Source: an uncultured Geobacteraceae bacterium
GTDB taxonomy: Bacteria > Desulfobacterota > Desulfuromonadia > Desulfuromonadales > Geopsychrobacteraceae
Length of the DNA stretch: 16,463 bases
Direction: 5' to 3'
NCBI GenBank assembly: GCA_937958075.1
Contig: CALFFB010000173.1
Location: 1-16,463 of the forward strand
The notes under the pieces were generated by a model. It did not search any database and was not told where the DNA came from. It saw only the letters and a list, made by a program, of their open reading frames with translations. How positions within the stretch are numbered: the stretch's first letter is position 1; each line of letters begins with the position of its first letter. The position numbers were made by a program, and so were the translations under genes. Shown here piece by piece: positions 8,562 to 15,696 of this stretch.

Positions 8562-8582
8562 CCGCAATGCGCAAGACTGCGG
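8562..8582 (-). other. Small hairpin in the gap between transglutaminase and ATP-grasp genes
   Basis: CCGCA (8562-8566) and TGCGG (8578-8582) form a 5-base stem with an 11-base loop right after the transglutaminase stop. On the minus strand a short T-run follows about 7 bases later. It is a weak attenuator or an mRNA-processing hairpin at best. The rest of the 101-base gap (8483-8583) shows only the Shine-Dalgarno of the next gene and no convincing promoter. Confidence 0.25.
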
Positions 8583-8583
8583 C

Positions 8584-9507
8584 TCACTGCTGCTGTTGCA
8601 GTTGCTGCAGCTGCTGCCCCGACACCACTTGCGGCTGCCGGGCGACATCCACCGAGACCACAACCTGATGCTCACCACCGCCGAGGGCGATCCCTTTCAA
8701 CGGCGAGACATCGGAAAAATCGCGCCCCCAGGCCAGGGTGATATGCTGCTGCGACAGTTGCTGATTGTTGGTCGGGTCAAAGTCGAACCAGCCGTGTTCC
8801 GGCAGGTACACCGCAAACCAGGCATGAGACGCGTCAGCACCGACCAGACGCTCCTGTCCCGGTGGCGGCAGGGTTTCAATATAACCGCTGACATAACGGG
8901 CCGCCAGGCCGGCGGAACGCAGACAGGCGATGGCCACATGGGCAAAATCCTGACAGACGCCGCGGCGCTGCTTCATGACCTCCGGCAGCGGTGTGGCAAT
9001 GGTGGTTGATGCCGGATCGTAGGCAAAATCTGCGTAAATCCGCTGCATGAGCTCTGCCGTCGCGGCCAGCAGGGAACGTCCCGGTGTCAGGGACGGGCGC
9101 ATATAATCGGCCGACGCCGATGACCGGGGTACCAGAGGAGAGGGGTAAAGATAAGGGTTTGCCGCCAGATTGTCCGGCGTGCGCTGTTGCTGCAGTTGGG
9201 CAGCGACAGCCTCCCAGGCCAGGGAAGCGGCGGCTTCCGTTGCCGGCGCCGGAGCCCAGATCTCAACCTCACTGACGGCGGTCACCGTCAGCGCCTCGTG
9301 GGGCTGCAGAACCGCGAAGTGCGTCCGGCGATTGCCGAAAAAATCCGTGCGCTCATGGCAATCCACGGCCGCGGGGCTGATACTCAGCTGACTGTCGTGA
9401 CAACGCTGGGTCGGCGTCTCCCGCATAAGCAGACAGGTCTCGTTGCGACACTGGTTCACCGCTTCGGTGTAGCGATATTCCGTCGTATGGCGAACGCGAT
9501 ACTTCAC
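8584..9507 (-). CDS. Transglutaminase-like cysteine peptidase family protein
   Basis: A 307-residue soluble protein. The N-terminal region (1-100, opening YRVRHTTEYRYTEAV) is the beta-rich domain typical of bacterial transglutaminase-like proteins. The core (about 145-250) has the full papain-like triad: C185 in RRGVCQDFAH, H228 in DASHAWFAVYLP and D244 in FDFDPTNNQ. Such enzymes cleave or form amide bonds; beside ATP-grasp ligases they are predicted to trim or transfer the ligation product. The start is GTG at 9507 with GGGAGG 7 bases upstream, and the GTGA overlap with the preceding stop implies translational coupling. The C-terminus is a Gln tail, QQLQQLQQQQ (298-307), encoded by CAG/CAA/CTG units. 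There is no signal peptide, so it probably acts in the cytoplasm. Confidence 0.94.
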   Translation of the reverse strand: MKYRVRHTTEYRYTEAVNQCRNETCLLMRETPTQRCHDSQLSISPAAVDCHERTDFFGNRRTHFAVLQPHEALTVTAVSEVEIWAPAPATEAAASLAWEAVAAQLQQQRTPDNLAANPYLYPSPLVPRSSASADYMRPSLTPGRSLLAATAELMQRIYADFAYDPASTTIATPLPEVMKQRRGVCQDFAHVAIACLRSAGLAARYVSGYIETLPPPGQERLVGADASHAWFAVYLPEHGWFDFDPTNNQQLSQQHITLAWGRDFSDVSPLKGIALGGGEHQVVVSVDVARQPQVVSGQQLQQLQQQQ

Positions 9508-12056
9508 AGCACCACCTCCCTGAGGGGTGAACCGAGCCGGTGCAGCGCCAGGGTCGGACTGAAATAGAGGCGCACCAGACAGTCGGACAGCTGCAGCAGG
9601 CGCTCCTTCTGATCGGTGAGAAACGCCTCAAGGCGGATATAGGTGCCATTGTCGGAAATCTGTCGGGTCAGAAGCCGGTGATCTGTCTGCTTAAGCGTGG
9701 CCATGGCGGCGGCGATGATCACCTCGTCCTCCCGCGGCTGGGTTGACACCGAATCACCGGGCAGATCGTGAATGTGCTTCTTGAGTTGCCGCAACTGGCA
9801 GGCCAGGGCGCGTGGGTAGTTTTCATCCAGCAGCAGCAGTTCGAGAATCGGCGACAACTGCATAAAGGAGCGGTAGCGCCGCCGGAAAACCACCAGGCTG
9901 TTGCAGCTGGCCAGCACTGTCTCGGTGATACGCGATTCAGTCGCACTGTCGTAGCAGGGCACCAGGGTCACCAGCAGCAGGTCGATGAGGTTCAGGGCCC
10001 GCTCCAGGCGGCGCCCGATATTGAGCAGTTGCCAGGCGGTCTCCCGCGACATGTTTTCGTAGGCCAGGCCGCTGAAGGCGGAAAGCTGCAGAACCAGCTG
10101 GTTGACGCTCTCATACATGCGTCCGCTGCCGATGAGCACGCGCCCGACCCGCGGATTCCAGCCCTGCAGCTGATCCACCAGCCGCCAGGCGTCTTCCGGC
10201 AGCAGATCGCGCGCTTCCGCCGCCGCCCGCCCCAGGCGTCGCAAGGTCGAACGCAGGCTGCCCGGACGCTCGGCGTCGCGAATCAGTGACAGCAGTTCAG
10301 AGCGGGGATCGTTGAGGCGCTGGGCGCCCTCCTTGCCGACAAAACCGGGATAGGTCAGGGTCACGTGGGTCAGGGCCTCAAGGAGATGATTGAGGCTGAT
10401 CCGGTCATCCGGGTCGTCAAACTCCCTGACCTCCCGCAACTTCACCAGAATGGCCCGCATCAGGCGCGCCGTCTGTTCGGTCCGTTCGGCGTAGCGTCCG
10501 GCCCAGTAGAGGTTTTCCGCGGTGCGGCTCGAAAGGGAAACAAAACGCGGAGCCAGCTGCTCATCAGCCCGGGCCCGCAGCCACAGATTGACCTGCTGAT
10601 CCGGCTCGGGGGTGAGAATCCAGGTATCCTTGATTCCGCCGGCGGCCTGTTCGGCAACCAGCAGATTGTCGCCATGCTTCGCCACCCGGCTCAAGCCACC
10701 CGGCATCACCCGGTAAGCGGTGTCGTCCTGGGCCGTCACGTAGAGGCTCAGCAACGCCTGACGCGCCGTCAGCCGACTGTCGTCGCAGGCCGGGAAAGCG
10801 ACATAGTCGACCTGCTCCTGACCGACGAACAGGCGGGGCTCGGCGCTGATGCGCTCACGCAGCTGCTGCAGCTGGGCGGACGTCAGCCGGCGGGGATCGA
10901 CGGCAGGCAGGCCGGGCAGCGGACAGATCGGCTTGATCAGCAACCGCTCCAGGTTCTCCAGAACGTACCGCTTCTCCTTATCCTGACCGCACCACCAGGT
11001 GGCAATGGACGGCATTTTCAGATCAGCATCCAGAAAATAACGAGAGATTCCCGGCAGAAAGGCCATCAGCGCCGGATTTTCCAGCAGACCGCTGCCGATG
11101 GGGTTGGCCATGACCACATTGCCCAGACGGATAGCCTGGAGCAGTCCGGGAACGCCACCACCGGCGCCGCCACTGAGTTCCAGGGGATCAGCCACGGTAT
11201 CCGGAACCCGCGAAAAGATGACATCGACCTGACGCAGGCCATCCACCGACTTCAGCCAGACACAGCCGTCACGCACCACCAGGTCTCCCCCCTGAACCAG
11301 GGGATAGCCGAGATAGGACGCCAGATAGGCATGCTCGAAATAATCGGCGCCGGCCGGCCCCGGGGTCAGCACCACAATACGCGGTTCATCGTGATGATTT
11401 CTGGCCAGCTGTGCAAGGCGGCGGCGCAGGGTCCGGAAAAACATGGCCAGCCGGTGCACCCTGAACCCCTCGAACAGCTGCGGAAAGCTGCGCGTCATGA
11501 TGACCCGGGTTTCCAGTGCGTAGCCGGCACCCAGGGGTGGCCTGGTGTAATCGTCCACCACCCAGAAGTTGCCGTCGGTCCCCTTGGCGATATTGGCGGA
11601 ATAGGCGTTGAGCTGCTGTGATGCCGGAAAATTGCCGTCGGCGCAGGGGTAGAGAAAGCCCTGATGGGCAAATACCAGTTCCGGCGGCAGCAGTTTTTCC
11701 GTCAGCAGCTTTCTGGCGCCGTAGAGATCCCTGAGAATCAGACGCATCAGCTCGGTGCGCTGCAGGATTCCCTGCTCCAGCTGCGACCACTCCCCCTGGG
11801 AGAAGATCAGCGGCAGGGGATCGAACTGCCAATCGCGACCTCCCCCCCTTTCGTCAAAAATATTATGGATGGCGCTGCTTTCCCGCAGCAGGCGCTGGGC
11901 CTCACGAAAACGTTTGCGCAGGCGCGTCGGCCCGAGTCGGTCCAGGTTCTGCCGAAAACGGCGCCAGTGATCGGGCAACGCCGCCGTCGCTGCGGTTACG
12001 CCTGTGTAAATATCCCGATTATCCGGGTCTGAAAGTGGTGGTTCGTTTGTCATCAT
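9504..12056 (-). CDS. Fusion: circularly permuted ATP-grasp + alpha-E domain
   Basis: An 850-residue protein. Residues about 30-485 are a DUF404/DUF407 ATP-grasp module and 505-840 an alpha-E module. It thus combines in one chain what the genes at 6983 and 6039 encode separately. The ATP-grasp half keeps the scaffold (VMANPIGSGLLE 315-326, VMPGGLSRVA 450-459, AGGIKDTWI 472-480). At the sister's EDN it has DDY (168-170), its DLR is LLS (435-437), and the Gly loop after the conserved Lys (K375) is replaced by PICPLPGLPAVD. Alpha-E helices include RYAERTEQ (521-528), GRRLERAL (681-688) and LDENYPRAL (743-751). ATG codons at 12056 and 12053 are both possible; an in-frame TAA 9 bases upstream rules out a longer start. 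The Shine-Dalgarno is very weak, unlike in the rest of the operon. It may be a divergent ligase or a regulatory/structural partner. Confidence 0.93.
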   Translation of the reverse strand: MMTNEPPLSDPDNRDIYTGVTAATAALPDHWRRFRQNLDRLGPTRLRKRFREAQRLLRESSAIHNIFDERGGGRDWQFDPLPLIFSQGEWSQLEQGILQRTELMRLILRDLYGARKLLTEKLLPPELVFAHQGFLYPCADGNFPASQQLNAYSANIAKGTDGNFWVVDDYTRPPLGAGYALETRVIMTRSFPQLFEGFRVHRLAMFFRTLRRRLAQLARNHHDEPRIVVLTPGPAGADYFEHAYLASYLGYPLVQGGDLVVRDGCVWLKSVDGLRQVDVIFSRVPDTVADPLELSGGAGGGVPGLLQAIRLGNVVMANPIGSGLLENPALMAFLPGISRYFLDADLKMPSIATWWCGQDKEKRYVLENLERLLIKPICPLPGLPAVDPRRLTSAQLQQLRERISAEPRLFVGQEQVDYVAFPACDDSRLTARQALLSLYVTAQDDTAYRVMPGGLSRVAKHGDNLLVAEQAAGGIKDTWILTPEPDQQVNLWLRARADEQLAPRFVSLSSRTAENLYWAGRYAERTEQTARLMRAILVKLREVREFDDPDDRISLNHLLEALTHVTLTYPGFVGKEGAQRLNDPRSELLSLIRDAERPGSLRSTLRRLGRAAAEARDLLPEDAWRLVDQLQGWNPRVGRVLIGSGRMYESVNQLVLQLSAFSGLAYENMSRETAWQLLNIGRRLERALNLIDLLLVTLVPCYDSATESRITETVLASCNSLVVFRRRYRSFMQLSPILELLLLDENYPRALACQLRQLKKHIHDLPGDSVSTQPREDEVIIAAAMATLKQTDHRLLTRQISDNGTYIRLEAFLTDQKERLLQLSDCLVRLYFSPTLALHRLGSPLREVVL

Positions 12057-12097
12057 ACGTGTTTATATCTCAGGGTTGTCCTCGGTATCGACAGGTC

Positions 12098-12113
12098 GAC
12101 AGACACCTCTGTC
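12098..12113 (-). other. Intergenic hairpin between DUF2126 and ATP-grasp fusion genes
   Basis: GACAGA (12098-12103) and TCTGTC (12108-12113) form a perfect 6-base stem with a 4-base loop. On the minus-strand transcript it overlaps the TGA stop of the DUF2126 gene and lies about 40 bases before the next start. There is no T-run, so it is not an intrinsic terminator; it could be an mRNA-processing or stabilising hairpin. Confidence 0.35.
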
Positions 12114-15100
12114 AGTCCTGTGGATGGCGGCGCAAGTCAAGGGTCAGGGGAAACTCCGGCGACCCTTCCAGCGGCGGCGGGGTCATCGGGCCCGGCGGAG
12201 AACCCGTCGGGAAAAATTTGCCGAGGCGCCCGTAATCGGCGGGGGGCGCCAGCCGCCCCGGGGTGTGCTCAGTGGTGGTGAACATCGAACGCCGTCTGGA
12301 TTCGGCAATCAGGGGATTTAACGGAAAGGTATCGTAGCTGCGGCCGCCGGGGTGGGACACATGGTAGGAACAGCCGCCGATGGAGCGGCCGTTCCAGGTA
12401 TCGATGATATCAAAGACCAGGGGCGCGTGGGGGCGGATGGTCGGATGCAGCGCCGAGGGCGGCTGCCAGGCACGGTAGCGCACGCCGGCGACAAACTCAT
12501 CCTTGCGTCCGGTATTGCGCAAGGGCACGCGCCGCCCGTTGCACACCAGGACGTGCCGTTCTTCCGTCAATCCGGTGAGGTGCACCTGCAGCCGCTCGAC
12601 GGACGAATCGACGTAGCGCGAGGTCCCCTGGCTGGTGACCTCCTCGCCAAGGACATGCCAGGGCTCGATGGCGAACCGCAGCTCCATCTCCATGGCGTCA
12701 ATCTGCACTGTTCCGTAGCGGGGGAAACGGAACTCGAAGAAGGGGTCGAACCAGGAAAACTGGAAGGGATAGCCCGCCCGCTGCAGATCGTCCACCACCT
12801 GACGCAGATCCTGGGCGACAAACCAGGGGAGCAGCCAGCGATCGTGCAGGGAGGTGCCCCAGCGCACCAGTCTGTGCCGGTAGGGCGTTTTCCAGAACCA
12901 GGCCACCAGGGTCCGCAGCAGCAGATTCTGGACCAGGCTCATGCGCGCGTGGGGCGGCATTTCAAAGGCGCGCAGTTCCAGCAGGCCAAGCCGGCCGGCC
13001 GGACCATCCGGCGAATACAGCTTGTCGATACAGAATTCCGCCCGGTGGGTATTACCCGTCACATCGATGAGCAGATGTCGCAGCAGCCGGTCCACCAGCC
13101 AGGGCGCCGGCACCTCCCCCTCGGGCATCTGGGCAAAGGCGATTTCCAGCTCATAGAGGGAGTCGTTCCGCGCTTCATCGATGCGCGGCGCCTGGCTGGT
13201 CGGCCCCATGAACATGCCGGAGAACAGATAGGACAGCCCCGGATGATGCTGCCAGTAGGTGATCAGGCTACGCAGCAGATCGGGACGGCGCAGCAATGGG
13301 CTGTCGGCGGGGGTCGGCCCGCCGAGGGTGATATGGTTGCCGCCGCCGGTTCCGGTGTGGCGGCCATCGAGCATGAATTTCTCGGTCCCGAGCCGGCTTA
13401 AACGTGCCTGCTCGTAGAGCTTGGTGGTGTTGTCGACAATCTCACGCCAGCTGTGGGCCGGATGGATATTGACTTCAATCACGCCGGGATCCGGGGTCAC
13501 GCTCAGGCGTTCGATACGCCAGTCGCGGGGCGGTTCGTAACCCTCGATCACCACCGGCTGCCGGAGTCGGGCAGCGACCTTTTCAATGGCGGCAATCAGT
13601 TCGAGATACTGCTCCAGCTTCGGCAACGGCGGCAGAAACAGATAGAGGTAGCCGTCGCGCACTTCGATACACAGGGCCGTGTGCGGAACCTCGGCCAGGG
13701 AGGCATCGGCCTCGGCGGCATCCGGCGGCGGGGCGTCCTCGCGTCTGTCAACGGCATCTTCCCCGGTAAAGGGCTGCAGGCGGGCATTGTAATAATCGTC
13801 CAGGGGGGGCAGCAGTGCGAACTGACACTGCGGCACAAAGGACTCACGCTTGTCGGGGGCCAGCCAGGGCAGGGAGTCCAGAGGCAGGCGCATACCCATG
13901 GGAGAGTCGCCGGGCAGCAGATACATCCGGTCGCGGCGGAAATCCCAGGAGGCACTGCGCCAGCGGCCTTCGACCCCGTCATAACCCAGGGGCAGTGCGT
14001 ACCCCACCACCGCGTCCAGACCACGGGAGAGCACCCGGGCCAGGGACTGCCGCTCCAGGGGGTCCTTCAAGTCAGCTGTTGCCGGATCCAGATTGGCCGG
14101 CGTCGCCCCTTCCTTCCACAACCAGTAGAGGGGATCTTCGTAGACGGGCACCAGATAGCTGGTCGCCAGCCCGAGCTGCGCCGTCAGCTCCTCGGCAAAC
14201 ACCTGGGCGCCGCCTGCTTCCGTCGTCCCCGGTTCACGGATATCCGCCAGCAGGGCAGCATCGCGCCAGACGGGCTGGCCGTCCTTGCGCCAGAAGCAGT
14301 TGTAGGCCCAGCGCGGCAGGGGTTCGCCGGGATACCACTTGCCCTGGCCATAGTGGAGGAGCCCGCCACCGGCAAAGGTGTCGCGCAGGCGCAGGATCAG
14401 ATCGTGGGCCAGTTTCCGTTTGTGCTCACCGTCGGCCTGGGTGTTCCACTCGGCCCCCTCCATGTCGTCAATGGAAACAAAGGTGGGTTCACCACCCATG
14501 GTCAGGCGCACGTCACCGGCGATCAGCTCCTCTTCAACGAGCTGGCCGAGGGCGTCGATCAGCTGCCACTGATCATCGCTGTAGGGTTTGGTCACCCGGG
14601 GGTCTTCGAGAATCCGCCGCACGCTGTTTTCGAACTCAAAAGCGACTTCACAGCGATCCGTCGCCCCTGTCACCGGGGCGGCACTGGCCGGATGGGGCGT
14701 ACAGGCCAGGGGGATATGACCTTCACCGGCGAGAAGGCCCGAGGTCGGATCGAGACCGACCCAGCCGGCACCGGGAATATACACTTCCGTCCAGGCATGG
14801 AGGTCGGTGAAGTCGGCCTCCGGCCCGGAGGGGCCATCGAGGGACTTTTCATCGGCAGTAAGCTGAATCAGATAGCCGCTGACAAAGCGCGCGGCGATGC
14901 CCAGATGGCGCATGATCTGCACCAGCAGCCAGGCCGAGTCGCGGCACGATCCCAGAGCCTTGCGTAAGGTCGTCTCACAGGTCTGCACCCCCGGCTCCAG
15001 ACGCACGGTGTAGGCGATATCCCGATGCAGACGGGTATTGATCTCAACCAGAAAATCGACGGTGTTTTGTTCCCTGCGATCCACCTGGTCAAGCCAGTGG

Positions 15101-15483
15101 CGCAGACGCGGCCCCGGCTTGATGCGCTGCAGATAGGGGATCAGCTCCGAACGCTCCTGGGGGGTATAGGTAAAGGGGCAGGTTTCGGCGTGGGTCTCGA
15201 TGAAAAAATCGAAGGGATTATAGACCGTCATATCGGCGATAACTTCGACATCGATGGACAGTTCCCGCGTTTTTTCGGGAAACACCAGCCGTGCCAGATA
15301 GTTGCCGAAGGCATCCTGCTGCCAGTTGAGAAAGTGATCTTCCGGCTGCACCTTGAGGGAATAGGCGCGAATGGGGGTGCGGCAGTGGGGCGCCGGACGC
15401 AGCCGCAGGATATGGGGCGACAGGGCAACAGAACGATCAAAGGTGTAGCGGGTGAAATGACGACAGGCAACACGGATCGACAT
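12112..15483 (-). CDS. Transglutaminase + DUF2126 (amidoligase-like) fusion protein
   Basis: A 1123-residue protein. Residues 1-250 are a transglutaminase-like module with N-terminal beta domain (SIRVACRHFTRYTFDR) and triad C180 (GSCRDSAW), H229 (DLHAWTEVYIP) and D245 (GLDPTSGL). From about 325 (LTMGGEPTFVSIDD) to the end it is DUF2126, complete to the typical TLDLRRH tail. Within DUF2126, GVIEVNIHPAHSW (667-679) and GTGGGNHITLGG (711-722) recall the Glu/His/Asn metal sites of glutamine-synthetase-fold carboxylate-amine ligases; this fold assignment is an inference. A peptidase and a ligase module in one chain fit making and cutting of the same amide bond. The ATG at 15483 follows AGGGGA by 7 bases. 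The frame stays open 26 codons further upstream, but those residues do not fit the family N-terminus. First gene of the six-gene operon. Confidence 0.94.
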   Translation of the reverse strand: MSIRVACRHFTRYTFDRSVALSPHILRLRPAPHCRTPIRAYSLKVQPEDHFLNWQQDAFGNYLARLVFPEKTRELSIDVEVIADMTVYNPFDFFIETHAETCPFTYTPQERSELIPYLQRIKPGPRLRHWLDQVDRREQNTVDFLVEINTRLHRDIAYTVRLEPGVQTCETTLRKALGSCRDSAWLLVQIMRHLGIAARFVSGYLIQLTADEKSLDGPSGPEADFTDLHAWTEVYIPGAGWVGLDPTSGLLAGEGHIPLACTPHPASAAPVTGATDRCEVAFEFENSVRRILEDPRVTKPYSDDQWQLIDALGQLVEEELIAGDVRLTMGGEPTFVSIDDMEGAEWNTQADGEHKRKLAHDLILRLRDTFAGGGLLHYGQGKWYPGEPLPRWAYNCFWRKDGQPVWRDAALLADIREPGTTEAGGAQVFAEELTAQLGLATSYLVPVYEDPLYWLWKEGATPANLDPATADLKDPLERQSLARVLSRGLDAVVGYALPLGYDGVEGRWRSASWDFRRDRMYLLPGDSPMGMRLPLDSLPWLAPDKRESFVPQCQFALLPPLDDYYNARLQPFTGEDAVDRREDAPPPDAAEADASLAEVPHTALCIEVRDGYLYLFLPPLPKLEQYLELIAAIEKVAARLRQPVVIEGYEPPRDWRIERLSVTPDPGVIEVNIHPAHSWREIVDNTTKLYEQARLSRLGTEKFMLDGRHTGTGGGNHITLGGPTPADSPLLRRPDLLRSLITYWQHHPGLSYLFSGMFMGPTSQAPRIDEARNDSLYELEIAFAQMPEGEVPAPWLVDRLLRHLLIDVTGNTHRAEFCIDKLYSPDGPAGRLGLLELRAFEMPPHARMSLVQNLLLRTLVAWFWKTPYRHRLVRWGTSLHDRWLLPWFVAQDLRQVVDDLQRAGYPFQFSWFDPFFEFRFPRYGTVQIDAMEMELRFAIEPWHVLGEEVTSQGTSRYVDSSVERLQVHLTGLTEERHVLVCNGRRVPLRNTGRKDEFVAGVRYRAWQPPSALHPTIRPHAPLVFDIIDTWNGRSIGGCSYHVSHPGGRSYDTFPLNPLIAESRRRSMFTTTEHTPGRLAPPADYGRLGKFFPTGSPPGPMTPPPLEGSPEFPLTLDLRRHPQD

Positions 15484-15585
15484 GGTGTCTTCCCCTAGGC
15501 AAATAGTCCATGGCAGGTCATTGTTCAGCGTCGGCGTTGAGGCATCAGAAGCCCGTGGCAACAGCTAAAACAGCAGGCGGAATCG

Positions 15586-15609
15586 TATCAGGGCGGTTCA
15601 GACCTGATA
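15586..15609. repeat. Perfect inverted repeat, operator-like
   Basis: TATCAGG (15586-15592) and CCTGATA (15603-15609) form a perfect 7-base inverted repeat with a 10-base spacer, in the gap upstream of the amidoligase operon. Neither strand has a T-run after it, so it is not a terminator. Its right arm overlaps the candidate -10 box, as expected for a repressor-type operator or a site near the transcription start. Confidence 0.45.
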
Positions 15610-15635
15610 TTAGTGAATACCCCTCAAAAAGAAAA
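15607..15635 (-). promoter_or_regulatory. Candidate promoter of the amidoligase operon
   Basis: On the minus strand, TAATAT (15612-15607) is a good -10 box. Seventeen bases upstream, TTTTCT (15635-15630) is a poor -35 box, in a pyrimidine-rich stretch. It lies about 125 bases before the ATG at 15483, giving a long leader. The weak -35 would suit activator dependence. The rest of the 213-base gap (15484-15696) shows no further gene and no clear terminator for the glucokinase gene, only a GGGCG/CGCCC stem without T-run near 15670-15690. Confidence 0.35.
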
Positions 15636-15696
15636 GAGAAAGACGTTTTTAATCAGGCAGTTCTCAAGGGCGCATCAGCCTTTTCGCCCCGGTTCA

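Noticed and set aside
8562..8582. Intrinsic terminator splitting the operon
   Set aside because: The stem is only 5 bases with an 11-base loop, and the T-run is offset by about 7 bases, so efficient termination is unlikely.
10365..11621. Open frame of 418 codons on the plus strand
   Set aside because: Antisense to the ATP-grasp/alpha-E fusion gene; Gln/Gly-rich with no family signature.
13453..14967. Open frame of 504 codons on the plus strand
   Set aside because: It is antisense to the transglutaminase-DUF2126 gene, whose protein is conserved and complete. The antisense product has low complexity and no recognisable domain, as expected for GC-rich shadow frames.
4359..15483. Anbu-type proteasome-like peptidase often linked to this gene set
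   Set aside because: I looked for it because it accompanies transglutaminase/ATP-grasp/alpha-E genes in many genomes, but no frame in the window has its features.
15484..15561. Possible 26-residue N-terminal extension of the DUF2126 protein
   Set aside because: The ATG at 15483 has a well-placed AGGGGA and begins the conserved transglutaminase N-terminus; the extra residues show no family pattern or signal peptide.
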